DNA of 64,000 nucleotides from CAXBCP01 sp963977005. GTDB lineage: Bacteria; Pseudomonadota; Alphaproteobacteria; MPNO01; UBA830. The notes beneath the pieces were generated by a model that saw nothing but the letters and a program-made list of their open reading frames with translations, was not told the DNA's origin and ran no database searches. The stretch spans positions 1 through 64,000 of the forward strand of contig CAXBMQ010000022.1 in assembly GCA_963977005.1 (NCBI GenBank). The letters run 5' to 3'. Made by a program: the position numbers and the translations under genes. Shown one piece after another: positions 51,254 to 59,851 of this stretch (the stretch's first letter is position 1; the number at the start of each line of letters is the position of its first letter).

Positions 51254-52573
51254 TCAGCGTTTGTCGAGCGGTGTGAAATCGCGCATCGTTTCGCCGATAT
51301 AGAGCTGACGCGGACGGCCGATTTTCTGGCCCGGGTCCTCGATCATCTCGTTCCACTGGGCGACCCAGCCGACGGTACGGGCGACGGCGAAAAGCACCGT
51401 GAACATCGTTTCCGGAATGCCGATGGCGCGGAAAATGATGCCCGAATAGAAATCGACGTTCGGGTACAGCTTGCGTTCGACGAAATACTCGTCTTCCAGC
51501 GCGATGCGCTCGAGCTCCATGGCAAGGTCAAGCAGCGGCTCGTTCTTGATGCCAAGCTCGGCCAGAACCTCGTGGCAGGTTTCGCGCATCAGCGTCGCGC
51601 GGGGATCGAAGTTCTTGTACACCCGGTGGCCGAAGCCCATGAGGCGGAAGGGGTCGTCCTTGTCTTTCGCCTTTTTCACGTACTCGTCGATGTTATCGAC
51701 GCTGCCGATTTCTTTCAGCATGTCGAGAACCGCCTCGTTGGCGCCGCCATGGGCCGGACCCCAGAGGCTGGCGATGCCGGCCGCGATACAGGCAAACGGG
51801 TTGGCGCCCGACGAGCCGGCAAGCCGGACGGTGGATGTCGATGCGTTCTGTTCGTGATCGGCATGCAGGGTCAGGATCCGGTCCATCGCCTTGGCGATGA
51901 CGGGGCTTACCTTGTATTCCTCGCACGGGGTCGCAAACATCATGTGCAGGAAGTCTTCGGCATAGGACAGGTCGTTACGCGGATAGACGAACGGCTGTCC
52001 CAGCGAATACTTGTAGGCCCAGGCCGCGATCGTGGGCATCTTGGCGATCAGCCGGTAGGACGCGATCTCGCGCTGGCGCGGGTCGGCGATATCGGTGGAA
52101 TCGTGATAGAAGGCCGAGAGGGCGCCGACGACGCCGCACAGAATGGCCATCGGATGGGCATCGCGGCGGAAACCGTCATAGAACTTGTGAAGCTGTTCAT
52201 GCAGCATCGTGTGATAGGTGATGTCGTGGACGAACTTTTCCTTTTCGTCCTTGGTCGGCAGCTCGCCTTTCAGAAGCAGATAGGAGACTTCCGGGAAGTC
52301 GCAGTTCTTGGCGAGCTGGTCGATCGGATAGCCGCGATGCAGCAGGATGCCCTGGTCACCGTCGATATAGGTGATTTTCGAATCGCAGCTGCCTGTCGCC
52401 ATGAAGCCGGGATCGAACGTGAAATAATCGAGCTCCGAATAGAGTTTCCGGATATCGATAACCTTCGGGCCGACGGTGCCTTCCATCAGCGGCAAGTTGA
52501 GTTCGCGTCCCGTGGAGTGGTCGAGCAGCGTGACGCTGTCTTTCGGGGCGTTGCTTCCGGTTTCCTGACTCAT
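51254..52573 (-). CDS. gltA: Citrate synthase
   Basis: Condenses acetyl-CoA and oxaloacetate at entry to the TCA cycle. ATG 52573 with an AGAGGG ribosome binding site gives 439 residues (MSQETGSNAPKDSV); an in-frame TTG seven codons upstream is less likely. It is the hexameric, NADH-sensitive type II by length. Catalytic segments: WGPAHGGANEAVL and MGFGHRVYKNFDPRA, plus the N-terminal GSCDSKITYIDGDQGILLHR domain. It is convergent with gloA. Confidence 0.96.
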   Translation of the reverse strand: MSQETGSNAPKDSVTLLDHSTGRELNLPLMEGTVGPKVIDIRKLYSELDYFTFDPGFMATGSCDSKITYIDGDQGILLHRGYPIDQLAKNCDFPEVSYLLLKGELPTKDEKEKFVHDITYHTMLHEQLHKFYDGFRRDAHPMAILCGVVGALSAFYHDSTDIADPRQREIASYRLIAKMPTIAAWAYKYSLGQPFVYPRNDLSYAEDFLHMMFATPCEEYKVSPVIAKAMDRILTLHADHEQNASTSTVRLAGSSGANPFACIAAGIASLWGPAHGGANEAVLDMLKEIGSVDNIDEYVKKAKDKDDPFRLMGFGHRVYKNFDPRATLMRETCHEVLAELGIKNEPLLDLAMELERIALEDEYFVERKLYPNVDFYSGIIFRAIGIPETMFTVLFAVARTVGWVAQWNEMIEDPGQKIGRPRQLYIGETMRDFTPLDKR

Positions 52574-52649
52574 GTCGGTATCCCTCTTCGTCAATATTTT
52601 TCGGTGTATCCTGAAGGGCCAGCGCAGGGCAGGCCAATTTGATGCGCGG

Positions 52650-52678
52650 AAAATAGCGCTTTAACCAAGTTTAATCAA
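52650..52678 (-). promoter_or_regulatory. gltA: Candidate gltA promoter
   Basis: On the minus strand TTGATT (52673-52678) and TATTTT (52650-52655) are separated by 17 bases and lie in an AT-rich stretch upstream of gltA. Each hexamer matches consensus at 4 of 6 positions. The predicted leader is about 70 bases long. Confidence 0.4.
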
Positions 52679-52699
52679 ACGCTGCACTGCACAATATTT

Positions 52700-54106
52700 T
52701 TATCGCGGTGCAACGGCATCTTCTATCCGGCCCAGAGCCTCATCCCGGCCGAGCACCGCAGCGACTTCGAAAATACCCGGAGAAACATTCGATCCGGTTA
52801 ACGCGGCGCGCAGAGGCTGGGCAATCATACCGAGTTTCAGACCTTCCGCCTCCGCATAGCTCTTTACCGCGGCCTCGACCGTTTCCTGGTTCCAGGTGTC
52901 GAGCGCCGCGAGCGGCGCCCGGAGGCCGGCGAGGCGCTGCTTTGCGTCAACGTCGAGCATCTTGGCCGCTTTGTCGTTATAGGAAAGCGGTCTGTCGACG
53001 CAGTAAAACATCGATAATTCAATAAGTTCTGGGATGGTGTTCGCGCGGGACTTCAGGGAGTTCATGCCATCGGCAAGGCGCTGGCGGACCGTGTCGGAGG
53101 CCGGTTTCCCGAGCGCCGCTTCGATATCCGGCAGCGCGAGGTCGATCAGCCGGTCATTGTCACTTTCATCGATATATTTCGCGTTGAGGCTGGAGAGCTT
53201 GTCGTAATCGAACCGGGCCGCCCCTTTGTTGACGTTGACAATGTCGAACCACTCAACCGCCTGTTCCATCGAGAAAATCTCGTCGTCGCCATGACTCCAC
53301 CCGAGCCGGCAGAGGTAGTTAAGTACCGCTTCCGGCAGGTAACCCATATCGCGATAGGCATCGACCCCGAGCGCACCGTGGCGTTTCGAGAGCTTCGCGC
53401 CGTCGGGTCCATGGATCAGCGGGATATGAGCGTAAACCGGCGCGTCCCAGCCGAGCGCATTGAATATCCGGGTCTGCCGGAAGGCGTTGGTGAGGTGGTC
53501 GTCGCCGCGGATCGCATGGGTAACGCCCATGTCGTGGTCGTCGACGACGACCGACAGCATGTAGGTTGGCGTGCCGTCGGCGCGGAGCATGATCAGGTCG
53601 TCGAGTTCGGTATTGGCGACCGTGACGCGTCCCTGAACCGCATCGTCGATCACGGTTTCCCCGTCGAGCGGCGCCCTGAAACGGATAACCGGGTCTATTC
53701 CGGCGGGAGCGTCCGCGGGATCCCGGTCGCGCCACGTGCCGTCATACCGCATCGAGCGTTTCTCGGCCTTGGCCTTCTCGCGCATCTCAGCGAGTTCCTC
53801 GGGCGAACAGTAGCAGCGATAGGCAGCACCGGTATCGATCAGTTGCTGTGCGATTTCGGCATGGCGCTCGCGGCGGGAAAACTGATAGATGGGCGCCTCG
53901 TCCGATTCCAGGCCAAGCCAGGACAGGCCGTCGAGAATGGCGTCGATCGCTTCGGGCGTCGACCGCTTTCGGTCGGTATCCTCGATGCGCAGCAGGTATT
54001 TGCCGCCGGTGTGGCGGGCATACAGCCAGTTGAACAACGCGGTACGGGCGCCGCCGATATGCAGGAAGCCCGTCGGGGACGGGGCAAAACGTGTGACAAC
54101 GCTCAT
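52700..54106 (-). CDS. gltX: Glutamyl-tRNA synthetase
   Basis: Class I synthetase that charges tRNA-Glu and, where the amidotransferase pathway exists, tRNA-Gln. ATG 54106 gives 468 residues (MSVVTRFAPSPTGFLHIGG); in-frame codons further upstream add a non-conserved leader. HIGH motif is HIGG (16-19) and KMSKS motif is KLSKR (238-242). It precedes gltA on the minus strand (126-base gap) and is divergent from comEC. Confidence 0.96.
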   Translation of the reverse strand: MSVVTRFAPSPTGFLHIGGARTALFNWLYARHTGGKYLLRIEDTDRKRSTPEAIDAILDGLSWLGLESDEAPIYQFSRRERHAEIAQQLIDTGAAYRCYCSPEELAEMREKAKAEKRSMRYDGTWRDRDPADAPAGIDPVIRFRAPLDGETVIDDAVQGRVTVANTELDDLIMLRADGTPTYMLSVVVDDHDMGVTHAIRGDDHLTNAFRQTRIFNALGWDAPVYAHIPLIHGPDGAKLSKRHGALGVDAYRDMGYLPEAVLNYLCRLGWSHGDDEIFSMEQAVEWFDIVNVNKGAARFDYDKLSSLNAKYIDESDNDRLIDLALPDIEAALGKPASDTVRQRLADGMNSLKSRANTIPELIELSMFYCVDRPLSYNDKAAKMLDVDAKQRLAGLRAPLAALDTWNQETVEAAVKSYAEAEGLKLGMIAQPLRAALTGSNVSPGIFEVAAVLGRDEALGRIEDAVAPR

Positions 54107-54256
54107 GCGCGGTTCGCTCTTGAATGTGTGAATGACAATGCGCGCGGGGTTTAACACAAATCCGGCACTTGCGGTACACTCTGCCGGCCGGCCCCGCTGT
54201 CAACCTGCCAGTCAACTGCCAGCAAGCTTGCCGGTCGGCGCGATCATGGGTGTTTC

Positions 54257-56434
54257 ATGGCAACGTCAATGGCCCAGCTACGGGGAAATACGACGCAATT
54301 CGCGTCGTCCCTGCGCGTGCGTCTGTCGCGACGCCGGGGCCGGGACTCCGCAGACCGGGTGGCGCCGAACCACGGACGTCTTGCCCTGTGGACACCGGTC
54401 GCGTTTGCCGCCGGTATCGGCGGATATTTCGTGCTGCCCGTGGAACCGGCGATCTGGCTGGGTGGCGCTGTCTGTCTTGCGGCGGGCGCATCTGTGCTCG
54501 CTTTGCGAAAACGTCGCGGGCAGGCCTTCTTTGCGCTACTGGCGGTGATGGTGGCGGCCGCCGGTTTCGGGGCGGCCCAGATTCGCACCGTCGCCGTTTC
54601 GGCGCCCGTCCTGGAACGCCAGATCGGGCCGGTGAGCCTGTCCGGCCGGGCGGTGCGGGTCGAGCCGACGGAGAAGGGCTACCGGCTGACCCTCGACCGT
54701 GTACGAATGCCCGGCGCCCGGCTGAACGACATGCCGGCGCGTGTGCGGATTTCCGTGCGATCGCGAACGCCGCCGCCAAACCCCGGCGATATCGTGGCCG
54801 CCCGGGCGATCCTGCAACCGCCGCCGCAGCCGTCTCTGCCCGGCGGGTACGATTTCGCCAGGAAAGCCTGGTTCGACCGCATCGGGGCAGTGGGCTTTGC
54901 GCTTGGCGCAGTCGCCGTGACGGAAACACCGGCGGTGGCATCCTGGCGGATCGGGCTGGCGCGGCTTCGGCTCGATATCACCAAACGGATTACGGCAGGC
55001 GTCGCCGTACAGGACGGTGTCGGGGCAGTGGCGGCCGCGCTGATGACCGGCGAACGCCGCTCCATCCCGCGGGAGACGCTCGCCAGCATGCGGGATTCGG
55101 GCCTCGCGCATCTTCTGGCGATCTCCGGGCTGCATATCGGGCTTGTCGCCGGGTTGCTGTTCTTCGCGGTGCGCCTGGGGCTGGCCCTGATAGAGCCGGT
55201 CGCCCTGCGCTATCCGATCAAGAAAATAGCGGCGCTGGGCGCGATCCTCGGAGCGTTTGCCTATCTGCTGATTTCGGGGGCGACCATCCCGACCCAGCGG
55301 GCATTTCTGATGGTCTCGATTGTCATGCTGGCCGTGATGATCGACCGGACGGCGATTTCGATGCGTCTGGTGGCGTTGTCAGCCATGGCCGTCCTGATAC
55401 TGGCGCCCGAGAGCCTGTTATCCGCCAGTTTCCAGATGTCTTTTGCGGCGGTTGTCGGCCTGGTGGCGGTATACGAAGCGGCCGCGCCCAAAATGACTGC
55501 CCTGCGCCATCGCGGCGGATTGCTGGGCTCACGTATCGGCCTGTTCGTGGCGGCAACACTGCTGACGACACTGGTCGCCAGTCTCGCGACCGCCCCGTTC
55601 GCCATCTATCACTTCAACCGGATTGCGCTCTACGGCCTGCTCGCAAATCTTGTGGCGGTACCGGTGATGGCGATGTGGATCATGCCGCTTGGTATCGTCA
55701 GTTTCCTGTTGATGCCGCTCGGGCTGGAGAGCCTGGGACTGGTGCCCATGGGGTGGGGAATCTCGGTCGTTCTCTGGATCGCGGACAGCGTGGCCGCGTT
55801 ACCGGGGGCGGTGGCGCTTGTCCCGTCGATGCCGACGACGGGTCTCGCGATCCTGTCTCTCGGCGGGATATGGCTTTGCGTCATGCGCGGTCCGGTCCGG
55901 TATTGCGGTCTGCCGGCCATCGCGGCGGGCATGGGAGCGATCCTGGCGGTGACGCCGCCCGACGTGATCGTCAACCGGGATGGCGACCTGGTGGCCGTCA
56001 ATCTGGGCGCGGGCAGGGTGGCGATGTCACCCGGCGCCGGGAATAGTTTCGAGCGCGATATGTGGCAGCGCCGTTTTGCCGTGGACGCCGTGTCGCCATG
56101 GCCCACGACCGGGGTCGATGCGGCGGCCGGTATGGGATGCGACCGGACCGGATGTATCGCGACGATTGCGGACAATACCGTCGCGCTTGTCTTTGAGCCG
56201 GCCGCAGCCATCGAAGATTGCGCCCGGGCGGATCACGTTATCCTGCTGACGCGGGTTCCGCGCCGATTATGCCCGGACGCCAAGGTCGTGTTCTCGACGT
56301 TTCATATATGGCGGGACGGGGCCCACGCGGTTCGCTTCACCGGGGCGGGCCCGTCGGTCGAGACATCGCGCGAAACTCGCGGCGACAGGCCGTGGAGCCG
56401 GCTTTCCGAAAAACGCCGCCAGTATCTCGACTGA
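54257..56434 (+). CDS. comEC: ComEC/Rec2-family membrane protein
   Basis: Inner-membrane channel protein related to the DNA-uptake protein ComEC, 725 residues. It has an N-terminal DUF4131-like region (membrane helices from about residue 35 and a soluble OB-like part to about 240), then the Competence domain with LLAISGLHIGLVAGLLFF (about 284-300) and many helices to about 560. The C-terminal 160 residues lack the metal-binding HxHxDH motif of the beta-lactamase domain. It is the only plus-strand gene between gltX and lexA; whether the cell is naturally competent cannot be told. Confidence 0.85.
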   Translation: MATSMAQLRGNTTQFASSLRVRLSRRRGRDSADRVAPNHGRLALWTPVAFAAGIGGYFVLPVEPAIWLGGAVCLAAGASVLALRKRRGQAFFALLAVMVAAAGFGAAQIRTVAVSAPVLERQIGPVSLSGRAVRVEPTEKGYRLTLDRVRMPGARLNDMPARVRISVRSRTPPPNPGDIVAARAILQPPPQPSLPGGYDFARKAWFDRIGAVGFALGAVAVTETPAVASWRIGLARLRLDITKRITAGVAVQDGVGAVAAALMTGERRSIPRETLASMRDSGLAHLLAISGLHIGLVAGLLFFAVRLGLALIEPVALRYPIKKIAALGAILGAFAYLLISGATIPTQRAFLMVSIVMLAVMIDRTAISMRLVALSAMAVLILAPESLLSASFQMSFAAVVGLVAVYEAAAPKMTALRHRGGLLGSRIGLFVAATLLTTLVASLATAPFAIYHFNRIALYGLLANLVAVPVMAMWIMPLGIVSFLLMPLGLESLGLVPMGWGISVVLWIADSVAALPGAVALVPSMPTTGLAILSLGGIWLCVMRGPVRYCGLPAIAAGMGAILAVTPPDVIVNRDGDLVAVNLGAGRVAMSPGAGNSFERDMWQRRFAVDAVSPWPTTGVDAAAGMGCDRTGCIATIADNTVALVFEPAAAIEDCARADHVILLTRVPRRLCPDAKVVFSTFHIWRDGAHAVRFTGAGPSVETSRETRGDRPWSRLSEKRRQYLD

Positions 56435-56494
56435 CGCGTATCTCGACTGACCCGTCTCCGGACTGATCCGTCTCCGGGCTGACGCTCGGGACGG

Positions 56495-57208
56495 TCAGTA
56501 CCTGCGGACCAGGCCGACCAGCCGTCCCTGTACCCGGACCTGGTCGGGGCCGAATATCCGGGTCTCGTGCGCGGCATTCGCCGGCTCGAGCGCGATCGAT
56601 GCGCCCTTGCGGCGCAGGCGCTTGAGCGTCGCTTCGTGTCCTTCGACCAGCGCGACGACGATCTCGCCGTTATCTGCGGTGTCGGTGCGCTGGATCAGCA
56701 CGGTATCGCCATCCAGAATACCCGCCTCGATCATGGAATCGCCCTCGATCTCTAGCGCGTAGTGATCGCCGCGGCCGAGCATGCCGGGCGGCACTTCGAA
56801 CGTTCGGGAATTGTCGCGCAGGGCCTCGATCGGCGTGCCGGCGGCGATTTTGCCGTAAAACGGCAGGCCGACCATTTCCTCCGGTGCCGCCGTTTTGCCG
56901 CCGGCGGGGGCGGAATCGGGGAGACCGATACCGAAGTTGCCGTCGACGACACGCGGCTCGAACCCGCCCTTTGCCGGCGGATCGTCGATCATGTTCTGCG
57001 GTTTTTTGAGAACTTCGAGGGCGCGGGCCTTGTGCGGCAACCGGCGGATAAACCCGCGTTCCTCCAGACCGGTAATCAACCGGTGAATACCCGATTTGGA
57101 TTTGAGGCCGAGCGCGTCCTTCATTTCGTCGTAGGAGGGCGGGACACCGTCGGTATTGAGGTGATTGTCGATATAGGTCAGCAGCTGGTGCTGTTTGCGC
57201 GTCAACAT
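56495..57208 (-). CDS. lexA: LexA repressor
   Basis: SOS repressor that cleaves itself when RecA is activated. ATG 57208 gives 237 residues; in-frame upstream codons overlap the regulatory region and are rejected. N-terminal winged helix (about 1-65: MLTRKQHQLLTYIDNHLN and SYDEMKDALGLKSKSGIHRL), cleavage site A123-G124 (KIAAGTPIEA), catalytic S158 (EGDSMIEAG) and K196 (EATLKRL). Two SOS boxes lie in front of it, so it is autoregulated. It is last in the trpD-trpC-moaC-moeA-lexA order. Confidence 0.96.
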   Translation of the reverse strand: MLTRKQHQLLTYIDNHLNTDGVPPSYDEMKDALGLKSKSGIHRLITGLEERGFIRRLPHKARALEVLKKPQNMIDDPPAKGGFEPRVVDGNFGIGLPDSAPAGGKTAAPEEMVGLPFYGKIAAGTPIEALRDNSRTFEVPPGMLGRGDHYALEIEGDSMIEAGILDGDTVLIQRTDTADNGEIVVALVEGHEATLKRLRRKGASIALEPANAAHETRIFGPDQVRVQGRLVGLVRRY

Positions 57209-57241
57209 GCGTATTCTCCGTCGGGTTGCCCACCAGATGTG

Positions 57242-57256
57242 GAACAAATCATAAAC
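57242..57256. promoter_or_regulatory. lexA: Second, imperfect SOS box near lexA
   Basis: GAAC-N7-AAAC (57242-57256) is a 7 of 8 match to the reverse-complement form GAAC-N7-GAAC of the alphaproteobacterial LexA box, 10 bases from the perfect box. Two boxes before lexA are common for autoregulation. Confidence 0.5.
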
Positions 57257-57266
57257 ATGGCTACAT

Positions 57267-57281
57267 GTTCTAGTTTGGTTC
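57267..57281. promoter_or_regulatory. lexA: Perfect alphaproteobacterial SOS (LexA) box
   Basis: GTTC-TAGTTTG-GTTC matches the alphaproteobacterial LexA consensus GTTC-N7-GTTC exactly. It sits 58 bases upstream of the lexA ATG and in the gap after moeA, so lexA has its own LexA-controlled promoter in addition to any read-through from trpDC-moaC-moeA. Confidence 0.88.
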
Positions 57282-57318
57282 TCCTGTAGCGTCAAGAATC
57301 ACGCGCGACGCGCGGTAT

Positions 57319-58551
57319 TCAGATACTGAAAATGCCGTCCCGGAGGGGGATAAACGACACATTCGTCCCTGCAGGCGCCGCGTCGGCGAAGGGTTTGCGG
57401 ATCACCAGGGCGTCGGCGCGGGCAATCGTCGCGAACATCGAACTGTCCTGCTTGTCATAGGGCGTCGCGACGACGTTGCCGGTTTCGTCGCGCGACAGGC
57501 GGGCGCGCAGGTAATCCTCGCGCTCGTCGTTTTCGGGCAGGTCGCCGCCGAGCCGCGCCGTGGCGGTTTCGGGCAGCAGATTGTCCATGCCGAGCATTTT
57601 GCGGATCGCCGGCGCTAGAAACATGATCGCGCAGACCAGCGAGGAGACCGGGTTGCCGGGCAGGCCGATCAGGAACGTCCCGTCGATGCGGCCGAACATC
57701 AGCGGTTTGCCGGGGCGCATGGCGATGCGCCAGAAATCGACTTCGAGTCCGATATCGCCGAGAACGCTCTGGACGAGGTCATGATCGCCCACCGAGGCGC
57801 CGCCCGTGGTGACAAGTATGTCGCTGCCGCGCGCGCCTGCCGCGAGGGCGCGCAGACCGTCTTCCTCGTCCGGCGCGATGCCGAGATCGAGCGGCGTGCC
57901 GCCCTGTGCAGTGATGAAGGCCGCCAGCGACAGCGCGTTCGAACTGACGATCTGGTCGCGTCCGATCGGGTCGCCCGGCATGACGATCTCGTCGCCGGTC
58001 GCGAGTATCGAGATCCGCGGTTTGCGGTACACGTTCAGCCACGGCACGTTCATGGCCGCCGCAAGTCCGACATCGCGGGCCGTGAGCACCCTGCCGCGCG
58101 GCAGCAGAACATCGCCGGTGGCGAAATCCAGACCGGCCGGCCGGACATACCTGCCGACGGGGGCCGTCCCATCCACCACGCGGACGGTGTCGTCCGTTAG
58201 TTCGGTATTTTCCTGGATAACGATGGTATCGGCGCCGTCGGGGACGGGGGCGCCGGTGAATATGCGCACGGCTTCGCCCGGTCCGACCGCGCCGTCAAAC
58301 GCATGCCCGGCCGGCGCGTAGCCGATCACGGTCAGCGTGGCGGGCAGGGAGGAGACATCGGCTGCGCGAACGGCGTAGCCATCCATCGCGGACACCGCCA
58401 TCGGCGGCTGATCGCGGCGCGACGCGACGTCCCGCGCGAGAACCCGACCGAGCCCGTCGGCCAGCGAAATCTGCTCGGCGGGAAGCGGGGCGAGGGCGTC
58501 GACGATGCGTTGCTGGGCGTCGGCGACGGGGAGCAGGTCATTCGCGGCCAT
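57319..58551 (-). CDS. moeA: Molybdopterin molybdenumtransferase
   Basis: Inserts molybdate into adenylylated molybdopterin to make the molybdenum cofactor needed, among others, by XdhAB in this window. The 410 residues include QPPMAVSAMDGYAVRAAD, VTTGGASVGDHDLVQSVL and GLPGNPVSSLVCAIMFL, the signature segments of MoeA. It is two bases downstream of moaC and 110 bases upstream of lexA. Confidence 0.95.
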   Translation of the reverse strand: MAANDLLPVADAQQRIVDALAPLPAEQISLADGLGRVLARDVASRRDQPPMAVSAMDGYAVRAADVSSLPATLTVIGYAPAGHAFDGAVGPGEAVRIFTGAPVPDGADTIVIQENTELTDDTVRVVDGTAPVGRYVRPAGLDFATGDVLLPRGRVLTARDVGLAAAMNVPWLNVYRKPRISILATGDEIVMPGDPIGRDQIVSSNALSLAAFITAQGGTPLDLGIAPDEEDGLRALAAGARGSDILVTTGGASVGDHDLVQSVLGDIGLEVDFWRIAMRPGKPLMFGRIDGTFLIGLPGNPVSSLVCAIMFLAPAIRKMLGMDNLLPETATARLGGDLPENDEREDYLRARLSRDETGNVVATPYDKQDSSMFATIARADALVIRKPFADAAPAGTNVSFIPLRDGIFSI

Positions 58552-58553
58552 GA

Positions 58554-59033
58554 TTATTCATCTGCCCGGAATTCGCCGGATTTCCCGCCCGCCTTGTGAA
58601 CGAGCCGGATATCGGTCAGCTGCATCGAGCGGTCGACGGCCTTGCACATGTCGTAGACCGTGAGCGCCGCCGTCGACACGGCGGTCAGCGCTTCCATCTC
58701 GACCCCGGTACGGCCGCTGACCCGGCAGGTGGCCTCGATATCGACGGCATTTCGCTGCGGGTCGCAGGTCAGGTCGACATCCACCTTGTTCAGGGCAAGC
58801 GGGTGGCACAGGGGGATGAGGTCCGACGTGCGCTTGGCCGCCATGATCCCGGCAAGTCGGGCGACGGAGATAACGTCGCCTTTCTTGACCGTCCCGTCGA
58901 CGATCAGCTTGAGGGTTTCCGGCGCCATCAGCACGGTGCCGCGGGCGGTCGCGGTGCGGTCGGTGATATCCTTGTCGGAGACATCGACCATCCGGGCCTC
59001 GCCGTCCTCGCCGATATGCGTAAGCTTTGCCAT
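58554..59033 (-). CDS. moaC: Cyclic pyranopterin monophosphate synthase MoaC
   Basis: With MoaA, makes cyclic pyranopterin monophosphate, the first step of molybdopterin synthesis. The 159 residues carry ARLAGIMAAKRTSDLIPLCH and EMEALTAVSTAALTVYDMCK, the MoaC catalytic segments. The ATG shares one base with the trpC stop. The neighbouring moeA completes a small molybdenum-cofactor pair; moaA is elsewhere. Confidence 0.96.
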   Translation of the reverse strand: MAKLTHIGEDGEARMVDVSDKDITDRTATARGTVLMAPETLKLIVDGTVKKGDVISVARLAGIMAAKRTSDLIPLCHPLALNKVDVDLTCDPQRNAVDIEATCRVSGRTGVEMEALTAVSTAALTVYDMCKAVDRSMQLTDIRLVHKAGGKSGEFRADE

Positions 59034-59851
59034 TATTCCGCCGCCCGGATCTGTGCCTGGCTGTCGAGCAGCTTACGCGTCGCCGCTTCGACATCGTCCT
59101 GGCGCATCAGCGATTCGCCGATCAGGAAACACCGCGCGCCCGCGTCGTACATCGAGGCGAGATCTTCCGGCGTGTAGAGCCCGCTTTCGCTCACTACCAG
59201 CCGGTCGGCATCGACGACGCGCGGCGCCAGTTGGCGCGTGGTGTCGATATCGGTCTTCAGGGTTTTGAGGTTGCGGTTATTGATCCCGAGAAGCGGGGAT
59301 TTGAGCATCATCGCGCGGTCGAGTTCCCCGGCATTGTGAACCTCGATGAGTACGTCCATGCCCCAGTCCGTGGCCGCCGCTTCGAGTTCGGCGGCCAGGC
59401 CATCGTCGAGGGCGGCGAGGATCAGCAGAATGCAATCGGCGCCAAGGGCGCGGGCTTCGGGCACCTGATAGAGATCGATCATGAAATCCTTGCGGATCGC
59501 GGGCAGGGATACGGCGTCATGCGCGGCGACGAAATGCGCGTCTTCGCCCTGAAAATAGGGGATATCCGTCAGCACCGACATGCAGGTCGCGCCGCCGCGT
59601 TCATAGGCCCGGGCGATGGCCGGCGGGTCGAAATCGGCCCGGATCAGCCCCTTGCTGGGCGACGCTTTCTTGACCTCGGCGATCAACCCGTAGCGGCCGG
59701 CATCGGCCGCCGATTTCAGCGCCCTGTAAAAACCCCGCGGCGCGGCGGCCTGTTTCGCCGCCGTTTCGACGTCTGCAAGCGGTATCCGCGCTTTCGACGC
59801 CGCGACGTGTTCGCGTTTATCGGCGCATATCTTCGTAAGGGCGTCACTCAT
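59033..59851 (-). CDS. trpC: Indole-3-glycerol phosphate synthase
   Basis: Tryptophan synthesis enzyme with a TIM barrel fold, monofunctional (no PRA isomerase domain), 272 residues. ATG 59851 (MSDALTKICADKREHV) has a GAGG site and overlaps the trpD end by eight bases; an upstream in-frame ATG at 59872 lies inside trpD. Signature segments: LIAEVKKASPSKGLIRADFD, LPAIRKDFMIDLYQV and ILLILAALDDGL. Confidence 0.96.
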   Translation of the reverse strand: MSDALTKICADKREHVAASKARIPLADVETAAKQAAAPRGFYRALKSAADAGRYGLIAEVKKASPSKGLIRADFDPPAIARAYERGGATCMSVLTDIPYFQGEDAHFVAAHDAVSLPAIRKDFMIDLYQVPEARALGADCILLILAALDDGLAAELEAAATDWGMDVLIEVHNAGELDRAMMLKSPLLGINNRNLKTLKTDIDTTRQLAPRVVDADRLVVSESGLYTPEDLASMYDAGARCFLIGESLMRQDDVEAATRKLLDSQAQIRAAE

